From positions 1,550,001 through 1,614,000 of the forward strand of contig NZ_CP045119.1 in the NCBI RefSeq assembly GCF_011492945.1: a DNA stretch of 64,000 nucleotides, written 5' to 3'. The notes under the pieces were generated by a model. That model saw nothing but the letters and a program-made list of their open reading frames with translations. It had not been told where the DNA came from and did no database searches. This DNA is from Rubrobacter tropicus. Its GTDB lineage: Bacteria; Actinomycetota; Rubrobacteria; Rubrobacterales; Rubrobacteraceae. Position 1 is the first letter of the stretch. Every line of letters starts with the position of its first letter. This document shows, one piece after another, positions 51,889 through 60,880 of this stretch. Both the position numbers and the translations under genes were made by a program.

Positions 51889-52551
51889 TTACCTTGAATG
51901 GCTTTGCGGGATGAGGGATCTCAACCCGGCGCTCACGCGGGCGGGGGAGAGGCCCTCGACGCGGCGCTGGTGGTAGTAAAGGTCGACCTCCAGCGGGGCC
52001 AGGAGCGCCGTGGCCAGGTACTCCAGGTCGAGGTCGGCCCGGATCCCGCCCTCCCGCCCGGCCCCCCGCAATAGCCCCAGGACGGTCCAGCGCCGCCAGT
52101 CGTAGGCCGGGGAGCGAAACCGCGCCAGGCGGGTCGCCCCCCAGAGCGGCTCCTCGCCGCCGTAGAGCAGGTCCAGGTTCTCCTCGGTGAACAGGACGAG
52201 GCGGTCGAGAAAGCGATCCAGCTTCTCCAGAGAACCGACGCCCGGCTCCCCGACGATCTCCATGGTCTCCCGCTGGAACTCCCGGGTCGGCTCGTCGAGC
52301 AACGCCTCGCACAGAAGGCCCTTGTTCGGGAAGCGGCGGTAGAGCGTCCCCTTGCCGACGCCGGCCTCCTGCGAGATCTCCTCCATCGTCACGCACGTTA
52401 CCCCCCGCGCCTCGAACAGCCTCCGCGCGGCAGCCAGAATAGCCCGCCGGTTGCGTGCCGCGTCGCTCCGCTCGCGACCGCCGGCAGCCGGCCGCCCCCG
52501 GTGGTCGACTTCCCACCCCGTCCTGCCGGTTTTCCCACCTACGTACTCCAT
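51889..52551 (-). CDS. TetR-family transcriptional regulator
   Basis: 220 residues from ATG 52551. The N-terminal helix-turn-helix is standard: RRAILAAARRLFEARGVTCVTMEEISQEAGVGKGTLYRRFPNK. The ligand-binding C-terminus is not of a subfamily I can name; SSPAYDWRR-like and YYHQRRVEG segments are present. It is cotranscribed with the MhqO-like gene and divergent from wrbA with overlapping promoters, so it probably senses quinones or electrophiles and controls both sides (inference). Confidence 0.9.
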   Translation of the reverse strand: MEYVGGKTGRTGWEVDHRGRPAAGGRERSDAARNRRAILAAARRLFEARGVTCVTMEEISQEAGVGKGTLYRRFPNKGLLCEALLDEPTREFQRETMEIVGEPGVGSLEKLDRFLDRLVLFTEENLDLLYGGEEPLWGATRLARFRSPAYDWRRWTVLGLLRGAGREGGIRADLDLEYLATALLAPLEVDLYYHQRRVEGLSPARVSAGLRSLIPQSHSR

Positions 52552-52569
52552 CGAACACACCCCGCAAGC

Positions 52570-52598
52570 TTGACACCGGCAGTCTACCGCGATACCCT
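52570..52598 (+). promoter_or_regulatory. wrbA promoter overlapping the tetR promoter
   Basis: TTGACA (52570-52575), 17 bp, TACCCT (52593-52598). The minus-strand TAGACT (52581-52586), a likely -10 for tetR, falls inside this spacer, so one bound repressor could block both promoters. Confidence 0.6.
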
Positions 52599-52645
52599 CC
52601 GGCTTTAAAGTGGACGCGGGTCCGCTTATGACCAAAGGAGCAAGA

Positions 52646-53242
52646 GTGGCAGTCAAGGTAGCGGTGATCTACTACAGCGCGACGGGCAACGTCTACAAGC
52701 TGGCGCAGGCCGTGGAGGAGGGCGCCAAGGAGGCAGGGGCCGAGGTGAGGTTCCGCAAGGTTCACGAGCTCGCGCCGGAGGAGGCCATCAAGAGCAACCA
52801 GGGCTGGTCCGACCACGCGCTCATGACGGAGGACGTGCCGGAGGCCGAGCTTTCGGACCTGGAGTGGGCCGACGCCTACATCTTCGGGACGCCGACCCGT
52901 TTCGGCAACGTCTCCGCGCAGCTCAAGCAGTTTATCGACACGACGGGTGGGCTGTGGTTCGAGGGCAAGCTCGCGGACAAGGTCGTCAGCGGCTTCACGA
53001 GCGCCTCGAACGCCCACGGCGGCCAGGAGTCCACGCTCCTCTCCCTGTACAACGTCTTCGCCCACTGGGGCGCCATCCTCGTCACGCCGGGCTACACCGA
53101 CCCCGTGCTCTTCGAGGCCGGCGGCAACCCCTACGGCGCCAGCAGCACCAACGAGCCAGACGAGCAGGAGCTCGCCGCCGCCAGGTACCTCGGGCGCCGC
53201 GTGGCCGAGAAGGCCGCGCTTCTGGCCGGTAGCAGGGTTTAG
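52646..53242 (+). CDS. wrbA: NAD(P)H:quinone oxidoreductase, WrbA type
   Basis: 198 residues. GTG 52646 is chosen because AAAGGAG lies 6 nt upstream. Flavodoxin-like fold: VIYYSATGNVYKLAQAVEEGA (FMN phosphate loop), GTPTRFGNVSAQLKQFIDTTGGLW and FTSASNAHGGQESTL with HWGAILVTPGY, all WrbA hallmarks. It reduces quinones by two electrons, avoiding semiquinone radicals. It is divergent from the TetR/MhqO genes. Confidence 0.94.
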   Translation: MAVKVAVIYYSATGNVYKLAQAVEEGAKEAGAEVRFRKVHELAPEEAIKSNQGWSDHALMTEDVPEAELSDLEWADAYIFGTPTRFGNVSAQLKQFIDTTGGLWFEGKLADKVVSGFTSASNAHGGQESTLLSLYNVFAHWGAILVTPGYTDPVLFEAGGNPYGASSTNEPDEQELAAARYLGRRVAEKAALLAGSRV

Positions 53243-53245
53243 GTA

Positions 53246-53283
53246 AGCTTTCAGCCCTCAGCTTTCAGCTTTTGGCCCCGAAG
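53246..53283. repeat. Intergenic repeat (locus 16)
   Basis: AAGCTTTCAGCCCTCAGCTTTCAGCTTTTGGCC after the wrbA stop. Confidence 0.55.
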
Positions 53284-53330
53284 GCCGAGGTTTCGTTGGG
53301 GGGCGGCGTGCGCGGCGTTGGCCCCCTGTG

Positions 53331-53336
53331 TAGACT
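53331..53336 (+). promoter_or_regulatory. Leaderless -10 (TAGACT) of the Fe-ADH gene
   Basis: TAGACT, GCCCGT, then the ATG at 53343. Confidence 0.65.
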
Positions 53337-53342
53337 GCCCGT

Positions 53343-54371
53343 ATGATGGGGGGCACGCACACCTTTCTGCCGACGGAGCGCGTCCACTTCGGCGCCGGCA
53401 GTCTGCGGAAGCTCGAACAGGAGGCCCGGCCTTACGGTCGGGCTTTCGTCGTTACCGGGCGAACGTTGGACAAGAAGACGGACCTCGTCCGGAGGGTAGA
53501 GGCCTTGCTTGGGGGGAGGCACGCGGGCACGCACGTGGGCATGGGGGAGCACACGCCGGGGAGCGCGGTGGAGCTTGCCGCCGGCGAGGCGGAGGCGGCC
53601 GGGGCGGACCTGCTCGTGAGCGTCGGGGGCGGGAGCGTTATCGACGGGACGAAGGCCGTCTCCAGGCAGCTCGGGTACCCGGCGCAGGTGGCGGTGCCCA
53701 CGACGCTCTCGGGGGCCGAGTGGGCGCACCGGGTCGGGGTCACGGACGAGGCGGCGGGGAAGAAGGCCGGGTTCGCGGACCCGGCGACCGTGCCGCCCGT
53801 CGTGATCCTGGACCCCGAAGCCACCGCCTTTACCCCCGAACGCCTCTGGCTCTCGACCGGCATCCGGGCGCTCGACCACGCCGTCGAGGGCTTTCTTTAC
53901 GGCGGGGACCATCCCATCACCGACGTTACCGGCCTCGAAGGCGCCCGGCGCCTAATGAGGCTTCTGCCGGGGTCCAAAGAGAACCCCGACGACCTCCAGG
54001 CGCGGGCGGAGCTTCAGGTCGCGGCGTGGCTCGCGTACTTCGGGCCGCTCAACACGCCGATGGGGCTCTCCCACGAGTTGGGGCGCAGGATCGGGGCAAC
54101 CTACGAAGTTCCCCACGGCGTTACCTCGTGCATAACCCTGGCCCCGAGCCTGGAAGTGGCAGAGGAGACCGCCCCGGCGGAACGCTGGGGGATGCTCACC
54201 GAAGCCCTCGGCGGCGACCCCGCCGGGCGGGTCGCCGCCCTGGTGCGGGGCCTCGGTTTGCCGGACAGGCTCGGGGACGCGGGCGTGCCGGAGGGAGATC
54301 TCGCGGGCATCGCCGGCGGGTTCGGCGACAAAGAACCGGACGCCCTGCGGATACTCAACGCGGCGTACTGA
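53343..54371 (+). CDS. Iron-containing alcohol dehydrogenase, maleylacetate-reductase-like
   Basis: 342 residues from ATG 53343 (leaderless). Fe-ADH fold: RVHFGAGSLRKL, the NAD loop VSVGGGSVIDGTKAVS, AVPTTLSGAEW (maleylacetate-reductase-like rather than butanol-dehydrogenase-like), then the metal/active region GIRALDHAVEGFLYG and SHELGRRIGATYEVPHGVT with conserved His. Maleylacetate reductase acts after ring cleavage of hydroxyquinol or chlorocatechol, which would fit beside the MhqO-like dioxygenase. The exact substrate is inferred. Confidence 0.87.
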   Translation: MMGGTHTFLPTERVHFGAGSLRKLEQEARPYGRAFVVTGRTLDKKTDLVRRVEALLGGRHAGTHVGMGEHTPGSAVELAAGEAEAAGADLLVSVGGGSVIDGTKAVSRQLGYPAQVAVPTTLSGAEWAHRVGVTDEAAGKKAGFADPATVPPVVILDPEATAFTPERLWLSTGIRALDHAVEGFLYGGDHPITDVTGLEGARRLMRLLPGSKENPDDLQARAELQVAAWLAYFGPLNTPMGLSHELGRRIGATYEVPHGVTSCITLAPSLEVAEETAPAERWGMLTEALGGDPAGRVAALVRGLGLPDRLGDAGVPEGDLAGIAGGFGDKEPDALRILNAAY

Positions 54372-54402
54372 AGTAGCGTCCGGAGAGTCGGGAGGTCATG
54401 CC

Positions 54403-55380
54403 GTGATCCCCGCCAAGTTAGAGGCCGGCAACGAGGTCAGGGTCGTCTCCCCGTCGGTCAGCCTCGGGTTCATCGCCGCAGAACAGCGGGAGCTTGCCGA
54501 AGAGCGGTGGAGGGGGCTTGGGCTCGGGATCTCCTACTCCCCGAACAGCGAGATGCTCGACAGGTTCGACTCCTCGCCCGTCGGGGCCCGCGTCTCGGAC
54601 CTGCACGGGGCGTTCTTGGACCCCGAAGTAAAAGGGATGCTGACGACGCTCGGCGGCTACAACTCCAACCAGTTGCTCCGGCATCTCGACTACGGCCTGA
54701 TAAAAGACAACCCGAAGGTTCTCTGCGGGTTCTCGGACATAACCGCCCTTGCGACCGCGATCTACGCCAGGACCGGCCTCGTCACGTACTCCGGTCCCCA
54801 CTTCACGACCCTCGGGATGAAGCGCGGCATCGAGTACACGATCGACCACTTCGAGCGGTGCTTGATGCGGGAGGGGCCTTTCGGCGTCGAGCCCGCCGAC
54901 CACTGGAGCGACGACCTTTGGTACGCGGACCAGGAGAACAGGGACATGGTCCCGAACCCGGGCTACAGGGTGGTCAACGAGGGTGAGGCAGAGGGGACCA
55001 TTATCGGCGGCAACCTCGGCACGCTCGCCCTGCTCTTCGGCACCCCGTACATGCCCGGGCTTGAGGGGACTGTCCTGTTGCTGGAGGACGACGAGGAGAT
55101 CAGGCCCGAGCACTTCGACCGCACGCTCCAGTCCCTCGTCCACCAGCCGGGTTTCGAGGGCGTGCGGGGGATTCTGTTCGGCAGGTTCCAGCGCGCCTCG
55201 AACATGGACTTCGAGACGCTCGACCAGATCCTGGGCGCGAAGCCGGAGCTGGGCGGTATTCCCATCGTCGCCGACGCGAGCTTCGGCCACACCACGCCCG
55301 CGTTCACCTTCCCCATCGGGGGGACCGGCTCCCTGCGCGCGCACGCCGGGGACGCTTCGTTTCGGATAGAGGCGCACTGA
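54403..55380 (+). CDS. S66 peptidase, LD-carboxypeptidase / MccF-like
   Basis: 325 residues from GTG 54403, with GGGAGG before it. Start GNEVRVVSPSVSLGFI; Ser nucleophile in VLCGFSDITAL; catalytic Glu region IIGGNLGTLALLFGTPYMP and VLLLEDDEE; catalytic His in DASFGHTTP. S66 enzymes cleave the L,D bond of murein tetrapeptides (LdcA) or hydrolyse microcin C (MccF). It lies 31 bp after the Fe-ADH gene, but a functional link is not obvious. Confidence 0.92.
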   Translation: MIPAKLEAGNEVRVVSPSVSLGFIAAEQRELAEERWRGLGLGISYSPNSEMLDRFDSSPVGARVSDLHGAFLDPEVKGMLTTLGGYNSNQLLRHLDYGLIKDNPKVLCGFSDITALATAIYARTGLVTYSGPHFTTLGMKRGIEYTIDHFERCLMREGPFGVEPADHWSDDLWYADQENRDMVPNPGYRVVNEGEAEGTIIGGNLGTLALLFGTPYMPGLEGTVLLLEDDEEIRPEHFDRTLQSLVHQPGFEGVRGILFGRFQRASNMDFETLDQILGAKPELGGIPIVADASFGHTTPAFTFPIGGTGSLRAHAGDASFRIEAH

Positions 55381-55392
55381 ACCCGTGGCGGT

Positions 55393-56583
55393 TCAACCCC
55401 GGTTGCGCAGCCTGGCCCTGAGCTCTTTGTGGCCGAGCGTCTCGTAGGCGGCGAGGGCCGTCAGCAGGACGGCGAGCAGCCCGAGCGAGAGCAGGGCCGG
55501 GACGAACAGGGCGGGCAGCAAGAGGACTAGCGCCACGGCCGCGGCGACGAGACGTTCCGCGCTCACGGTGCCATGGTCGCGCAACCTGAAGGCGTTGTGG
55601 CCGAGCAGGTAGAGGGCGACCCCGCCGCAGAGGGCGAAGGCCGGGACGGGCTCAAGCGGGTCCCCGATGTGCTCCAGCGTCTTCTTTATCCCGAGCGCGA
55701 TCAGGATGATGCCGGCGACCATAGGCAGGTGGAGGTAGCTGTAGGAATCGCGGGCGAGCGTCGCCCGCTCCGGACCCCTGGCCCTCTCCAGTTGGCGTTC
55801 GGCCGCGAGGGAGACGTGGTCGAAGTACGTCCACCACAGCCCGGCGGCCACCACCACCGCAAGGACGGCCGCGAGCACCACGCCCGGGCCGAGGTCCCCA
55901 CCCGAGGCGCCGACGCCGACGGCCACTATCGACTCGCCGAGGGCTATGATCATGATCAGGCCGTGCCGCTCGACGAAGTGCCCCGGACTGACGCTAAAGC
56001 CCTCGACGCCGAGCACCAGGGCAACGCCGTAGCTCGTCGCCAGCGACGCGGCCCAGAGCGCGGCCTGGGCCGCCCCGTCCGCGAAGCCGGCCGCGACCAG
56101 GAGGAGCGGGCCGGCCACGAAGCCGGGTGCGAGGCGGAAGATGGCCACGCTCACGTCCGGGTTGTCGGTCCTGGTGGCGAGCACGTACAGGGCCGAGTGA
56201 AGCACCGTTACCACGACCAGGGCCAGGCCGAAGACGACGCCCGTCTTCCCGAACGCCCCGGGCACCGCCAGGGCCGCCACCATCACCGCCGCCATCGCCC
56301 CGACCACGACCAGCCGGGCCGGCGTCCGCTCCTCGACCGGCACGGCGTTGGTGAGCCACGCGTACCCCACCCACGGCCACCACAGCGCCGCCAGAATCGC
56401 CATTCCGCGCGCGAGACCGGCCCACGTCGGGTCGTCCGCCATGAGCCCCGTCACCTGCGTCAGGGAGAAGACGAAGACGAGGTCGAAGAACAACTCCAGC
56501 GGCGTTACCCGCTGCTCGGCGCGTTCCTCGACCGGCCCCCGCGACCCCGCGCGAACGTCGTCCCTGGCGTCCAAATCGGCCAT
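55393..56583 (-). CDS. Low-temperature-requirement A (LtrA) family membrane protein
   Basis: 396 residues from ATG 56583, with GGGAG upstream; ATG 56595 is an alternative. The family signature ERVTPLELFFDLVFVFSLTQ-type start is present (TPLELFFDLVFVFSLTQVT), followed by about eleven membrane segments. The HFVERHGLIMIIALGESIVA motif is typical. LtrA was named from a Listeria cold-sensitivity gene; the transport or enzymatic role is unknown. It converges with the S66 gene. Confidence 0.92.
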   Translation of the reverse strand: MADLDARDDVRAGSRGPVEERAEQRVTPLELFFDLVFVFSLTQVTGLMADDPTWAGLARGMAILAALWWPWVGYAWLTNAVPVEERTPARLVVVGAMAAVMVAALAVPGAFGKTGVVFGLALVVVTVLHSALYVLATRTDNPDVSVAIFRLAPGFVAGPLLLVAAGFADGAAQAALWAASLATSYGVALVLGVEGFSVSPGHFVERHGLIMIIALGESIVAVGVGASGGDLGPGVVLAAVLAVVVAAGLWWTYFDHVSLAAERQLERARGPERATLARDSYSYLHLPMVAGIILIALGIKKTLEHIGDPLEPVPAFALCGGVALYLLGHNAFRLRDHGTVSAERLVAAAVALVLLLPALFVPALLSLGLLAVLLTALAAYETLGHKELRARLRNRG

Positions 56584-56662
56584 CTCCCGGCGCATTCTAT
56601 ACCGCGCGCTCGTGCTTCGGGTTATATTGTCCCGGGGAGAGGGCTGCCGATAGGAGAAGCGT

Positions 56663-57560
56663 ATGATGTTTGTGGACCGCTTTCCGCCGCTGCCGCTGGA
56701 CGCGTGGGAGGGGACCAGGGAGACGCTCCACCGCTACGCGCAGGTGGTGGGCAAGATCCGGCTGGCGAACGCCCCGTTCAAGAACCACTGGTGGCACGTC
56801 ACCCTCTACGTTGACCCCCGTGGCCTGAGTACCGGCCCGATCCCCTACGGCCGCACGAACTTCGAGGTCTGCCTGAACCTTTTAGACAACCGCCTCGAAG
56901 CCCGGACGGGCACGGGGGGATCTTTCGGGTTCTCGCTCGACGACCTGCCCGTCGCGGAGTTCTACCGCAAGCTCGTCGGGGGCCTCGCCACCCTCGGCGT
57001 CGAGACCTCCATAAACACCCGCCCCTTCGACCTCGACGACGACGAGCCCCTGGACAGGAACCTCGTCCACCGCACCTGCGACGGCGAGTACGCGCGACGG
57101 TACTGGGAGATACTCGTCCGGACCACCAACGTCTTCGAGGAGTTCGCCGGCCGGTTCAACGGCAAGCAGAGCCCCGTTCACCTCTTCTGGCACTCCTTCG
57201 ACCTGGCCCTCGCCCGCTTCTCCGGCAGGCGTGCCCCGGGCGCGAGGGGCCGACCCCGTGACCCGCGAGGCCTATTCGCACGAGGTCATCTCCTTCGGCT
57301 TCTGGCCGGGCGGAGGGGACGTTCGTGAGCCCGCCTTCTACTCCTACACCGCCCCCGAACCGCCCGGCCTGACGGACCAGCCCCTCGCGCCAGGCGCGGC
57401 CCACTGGCTCCCGGAAGGCGGCACCGCCAACCTCCCCTACGAGGCCGTCCGCCGCAGCGATTCGCCCGGGAAAACCCTCCTGGCCTTCCTGCAGAGCGCC
57501 TACGAAGCCGGCGCCCGGACCGCCCGCTGGAACCTCGACGACCTCCGCACCGGGGCGTGA
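56663..57560 (+). pseudogene. DUF5996-family protein, frameshifted
   Basis: ATG 56663 opens a frame of DUF5996 type: WEGTRETLHRYAQVVGKIRLA, NHWWHVTLYVDPRGLSTG and HLFWHSFDLALARFSGRRAP. Near 57240-57255, in a stretch of G and C runs, the frame shifts by +1 and continues ADPVTREAYSHEVISFGFWPGG and AFYSYTAPEPPGL to the stop at 57560. The joined product is about 299 residues, the usual family length. The function of the family is unknown. As with the ThDP enzyme and DoxX, a sequencing indel is possible. Confidence 0.85.
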
Positions 57561-57581
57561 GCCCCGAGACTCACCGGCCAA

Positions 57582-57621
57582 AAAGCCAAAAGCCGACGGC
57601 TGATAGCTGAAAGCTGAAGGC
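57582..57621. repeat. Intergenic repeat (locus 17)
   Basis: AAAAGCCGACGGCTGATAGC, TGAAAGCTGAAGGCTAG between two convergent stop codons. Confidence 0.6.
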
Positions 57622-59210
57622 TAGACCTCCAGCCTCGCCTCCTCGAGGTCGAGGTCGCGTTCGACGCGGCGCATGACCTCGTCGTTTATGAAGCCCTCGT
57701 TACGCAGGCGCAAGAGCTCCGTGCGTTGGGCGGCGAGGACCTCGTGCTGGAAACGCTGGAAGGCGGTCGAGCGGTCCTCGTAGTCCTCTTCGTCCTCCGA
57801 TTCGGCGGCGCCGGCGCGGGCGGCGAAGCGGCGCCGGCGGTAGCCGTAGAGGCCGCGCATCCGCTCGGCGGTGTCCTCGCGCACCCACTCCTCCTCGGCC
57901 AGCTCGTCCACGCGGGCGACCGCGGCCTCGGCGACGCGGAGGCGGGCCTTCAACTCCTCCCTCTCGTCCAGGCCGTCGCCCCTCACGCCGAGGGTTCGGA
58001 TCAGGGGCGGCAGGGAGAGGCCCTGCAGGACGAGGGTCGCGAGTATCACGCAGAAGGTGAGGAAGATCAGGAGGTCCCGCTGCGGGAACGGGGCCCCGCC
58101 CTGAACGGTGAGCGGGATCGCGAGCGCGGCGGCCAGAGAGACGGCCCCGCGCATACCGCTCCAGGCGACGATGGCCGTGTTGCGCCAGCCGGGATACGGG
58201 TCGCGCCCCAGCAGCCGCCGGGAGACCAGGCGCGGCAGGTAGGTCAGGACGAAGACCCACAAGAGCCGCGTCAGGATAACGACCGCCCCGACGAGCGCGC
58301 CCCAGAAGACCAGGGTTGCCGTGGGTTCACCGGAGATGCCGTCCAGAACCTGCGGGAGCTGCAGGCCCACGAGGACGAAGAGGACCGCGTTCAGCAGGAA
58401 CTGCAAGACCTCCCAGACCCCGTAGGCCTCGATGCGCGTGGCCGGCGCGTAGAGCTCCGAGGACCGCCACCCGAGGTAGACGCCCGCCGTCACGGCGGCT
58501 ATCACGCCGGAGAGGCCGAGTTCCTCGGCCAAAAGGTACGCCGCGTAGCCCGTGAAGAGGGAGATCGTGATCTCGACCATCGCGTCGTCCACCCGCCGGC
58601 GCACCTGCGCTATGACCCACGCCACCGCGAGGCCAACCAGGAACCCGCCCGGTCCGGTTAGCAGGAACCCGAGGCCGGCCTGCCACAGCGAGAACGAGCC
58701 CTGGACCACGGCGGCAACCGCGAAGCGGTAGAAGACGAGCGCGGTCCAGTCGTTGGTAAGGTTCTCGCCCTCCACGATCGTGATGATCCGGCGCGGCACG
58801 CCCAGGCGGCGCAGGATCGTGGCCGGCGCCACGACGTCGGTGGGGGAGACGACCGCGCCGAGCACGAACGCCACGTTCCACGGCAGCCCGATGACCCAGT
58901 GCCCCACGGCCGCAACCGTCAGGGCCGTCGCGACCACGAGGCCTATGGCGAGCAGCGAGATCGGGCGCACGTTGGCCCTCAGGTCCCGCAACGAGGAGAA
59001 GAACGCCGCCGCGTAGAGGAGCGGCGGAAGGAAGATCAGGAGCACCAGCTCCGGCGGCAGCTCGATGTCGGGCACCCCGGGCACGAACCCGAGCCCGAGC
59101 CCCCCCATGACGAGGAAGATCGGGTAGGGGATGCGCGCCGCCCGCGCCGCGAGCGCGAGCCCCGCCACCGCCACCAGCAGCAACAGGATAACGAGCTCGA
59201 AGTGCTCCAA
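57621..59210 (-). CDS. Na+/H+ antiporter, CPA1 family
   Basis: 529 residues from TTG 59210, with GGAGGG 8 nt upstream and overlapping the previous stop region. About 12 membrane helices. CPA1 motifs: FVLGAVVSPTDVVAPATIL (core Asp of the ion site), EGENLTNDWTALVFYRF and SGMRGAVSLAAALAIPL. The C-terminal about 130 residues are a charged cytoplasmic tail (ERMRGLYGYRRRRF, then VERDLDLEEARLEV). It exchanges Na+ for H+. It starts 3 bp after the quinone reductase stop, so both share an mRNA. Confidence 0.93.
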   Translation of the reverse strand: MEHFELVILLLLVAVAGLALAARAARIPYPIFLVMGGLGLGFVPGVPDIELPPELVLLIFLPPLLYAAAFFSSLRDLRANVRPISLLAIGLVVATALTVAAVGHWVIGLPWNVAFVLGAVVSPTDVVAPATILRRLGVPRRIITIVEGENLTNDWTALVFYRFAVAAVVQGSFSLWQAGLGFLLTGPGGFLVGLAVAWVIAQVRRRVDDAMVEITISLFTGYAAYLLAEELGLSGVIAAVTAGVYLGWRSSELYAPATRIEAYGVWEVLQFLLNAVLFVLVGLQLPQVLDGISGEPTATLVFWGALVGAVVILTRLLWVFVLTYLPRLVSRRLLGRDPYPGWRNTAIVAWSGMRGAVSLAAALAIPLTVQGGAPFPQRDLLIFLTFCVILATLVLQGLSLPPLIRTLGVRGDGLDEREELKARLRVAEAAVARVDELAEEEWVREDTAERMRGLYGYRRRRFAARAGAAESEDEEDYEDRSTAFQRFQHEVLAAQRTELLRLRNEGFINDEVMRRVERDLDLEEARLEV

Positions 59211-59213
59211 CTC

Positions 59214-60152
59214 TTAGCCCTCCACCCGCAACACGGCCTTGCCGGGATACCCGCGGTCGAGCAACCGCCGCGCCACGGGACCCACCTCCGTCCACGGCTC
59301 CTCGACGCTGATGCGCGGCGCGAGCCGGCCTTCGGCAACCAGCTTCGTCAGCCGCGCCAGCCCGTCGGAGGCGGGTTTGGCGAGGACCTCGTGGAAGAGG
59401 ATGAAGCCGTAGAGGCTCGCGCCGCCGGAGAGATAGAAGGCCGAGACGTCGAAGGTCGCCTCGGCGCCGGCTGAAGGGCCGAATGCCACGCAGGTGCCCC
59501 TGGGCGAGATCATGCCCATCGCCTCGCCCAGGGGCCCGCCGCCCAAAGAGTCGAGGATCAGGTCGAACGGCCCGAACCTCCCCGCCGCCGCGGCCCCCTC
59601 CCCGACGGCCACCTCCGCGGCCCCCGCCTCCCGGACGAGCCCCGCGTGCTCCTCGCGCCTGACGAGCGCGACCGGCCGGGCCCCGCCGAGCGACGCCAGC
59701 CCGAGCGCGAAGAGCCCAACCCCGCCCGACGCGCCGGTCACTAGCACGTTGCGCCCCAGCAGCCCGTCCCCCTTCTCCAGCGCGTAGAGCGCCGTGAGCC
59801 CCGCCACCGGAAGCGTCGCCGCCTGCCCGAACGAGACGCCGTCCGGCAGCTCGGCGAGGGCGCCCGTCGGAACCACCGCCCGCTCCGCCCAGGCGCCCGA
59901 CCCTAACAGGCCGACCACGCGGGCGCCTTCGGGCGGGCCCGTGCCGTCCGCCGCGGCCCTCTCCACGATCCCGGCGAGGTCCCAGCCGGGACGGAAGCCG
60001 GGCTCGGCCGTCTGCGAGCGGCGCACCTCCCCACGGTTCAGCGAGACCGCAAAGACCCGCACCAGCGCCTCCGAGGGGGTCGGCTCCGGCTCCTCCACCT
60101 CTCCCAGGCCCAGGCGGGCCGTCGCGCTCTCGTTTACTATCACCGCGCGCAA
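59214..60152 (-). CDS. Zinc-less MDR / quinone oxidoreductase family protein
   Basis: 312 residues from TTG 60152, with GGGGAGG 6 nt upstream; GTG 60185 is an alternative. Medium-chain dehydrogenase/reductase: FAVSLNRGEVRRSQ, GWDLAGIVE, then the NADPH loop VLVTGASGGVGLFALGLASLGGA. The structural and catalytic zinc Cys are absent, as in quinone oxidoreductases. The ending PRISVEEPWTEVGPVARRLLDRGYPGKAVL is usual. Substrate unknown. Confidence 0.9.
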   Translation of the reverse strand: MRAVIVNESATARLGLGEVEEPEPTPSEALVRVFAVSLNRGEVRRSQTAEPGFRPGWDLAGIVERAAADGTGPPEGARVVGLLGSGAWAERAVVPTGALAELPDGVSFGQAATLPVAGLTALYALEKGDGLLGRNVLVTGASGGVGLFALGLASLGGARPVALVRREEHAGLVREAGAAEVAVGEGAAAAGRFGPFDLILDSLGGGPLGEAMGMISPRGTCVAFGPSAGAEATFDVSAFYLSGGASLYGFILFHEVLAKPASDGLARLTKLVAEGRLAPRISVEEPWTEVGPVARRLLDRGYPGKAVLRVEG

Positions 60153-60201
60153 ACCGAACCTCCCCAGGTTAAACGACGTTTCCACCGGCCGCTATGGCCG
60201 T

Positions 60202-60468
60202 TCAGCGGCGGGGCTCCATGACCACCTCGTCGACGTAACACCAGATCCAGTCCTCGCCCGGCTGGAAGGATCGCACGATCGGGTGCTCCGTGGCGTGGTA
60301 GTGCTTCGTGGCGTGCCTGTTTTTGGACGAGTCGCAACAACCCACGTGTCCGCAGGAGAGGCACTCCCTGAGGTGGACCCAGGTGTCGCCCGTCTGGAGG
60401 CACTCCTCACACCCTTCGGCGCTGGGCTCGACGTCTTTGATCTGGTCCAGGTGCGTACAGGTCTGCAC
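60202..60468 (-). CDS. UBP-type zinc-finger protein
   Basis: 88 residues from GTG 60468, with GAGAGGAG upstream. CTHLDQIKDVEPSAEGCEEC, then HLRECLSCGHVGCCDSSKNRHATKHYHATEHPI, is the full ZnF-UBP ligand set (Cys and His). In eukaryotes this domain binds the ubiquitin C-terminus; in actinobacteria it occurs as a stand-alone protein of unknown role. It follows the NTF2-like gene by 19 bp. Confidence 0.92.
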   Translation of the reverse strand: MQTCTHLDQIKDVEPSAEGCEECLQTGDTWVHLRECLSCGHVGCCDSSKNRHATKHYHATEHPIVRSFQPGEDWIWCYVDEVVMEPRR

Positions 60469-60487
60469 GTTTCTCCTCTCGCCGGGG

Positions 60488-60880
60488 TCATCCCTGCCCG
60501 ACTCTGTCGGACTCTTCCAGCCCCGCGGCCCGCAGGGCGTCTTCCAAATCGTCGTGCCGGACCACGGCCGCAACGAGGCCGTCTCGCACCCTAAAGACCG
60601 TCGCGACGGTCGCCCCCCCGGTCTTCTCTCCCGTGTCGGCGTCCCGCCACGTCGCTTCTTCCTCCACGACCACGGTCCTCCCGCCACGGAACGAGCGAAG
60701 GGGCTCGAGGCGGATGTTCGCCCGCCCCACCCAGTCCTTCAGCACTTGCCGGCCCATCGCCGGGCCCCGCGGTCCCCCGAGCTCGACGTCGGGGTGCGAG
60801 AGGGCCGCGAGGCGTTCCGCGTCGCCGGCGTTCAGGGCCTCGTGCCAGGCCAGGACGGCTTCGAGGTCCGGGGCGCTCAC
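60488..60880 (-). CDS. SnoaL/NTF2-like protein
   Basis: 130 residues. GTG 60880 overlaps the MFS stop by 4 nt (GTGA), so it is coupled to the transporter. The NTF2 pattern is VLAWHEALNAGDAERLAALSHPDVELGGPRG followed by VVVEEEATWRDADTG and VFRVRDGLVAAVVRHDDLEDAL. No catalytic residues can be assigned. Confidence 0.85.
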   Translation of the reverse strand: MSAPDLEAVLAWHEALNAGDAERLAALSHPDVELGGPRGPAMGRQVLKDWVGRANIRLEPLRSFRGGRTVVVEEEATWRDADTGEKTGGATVATVFRVRDGLVAAVVRHDDLEDALRAAGLEESDRVGQG

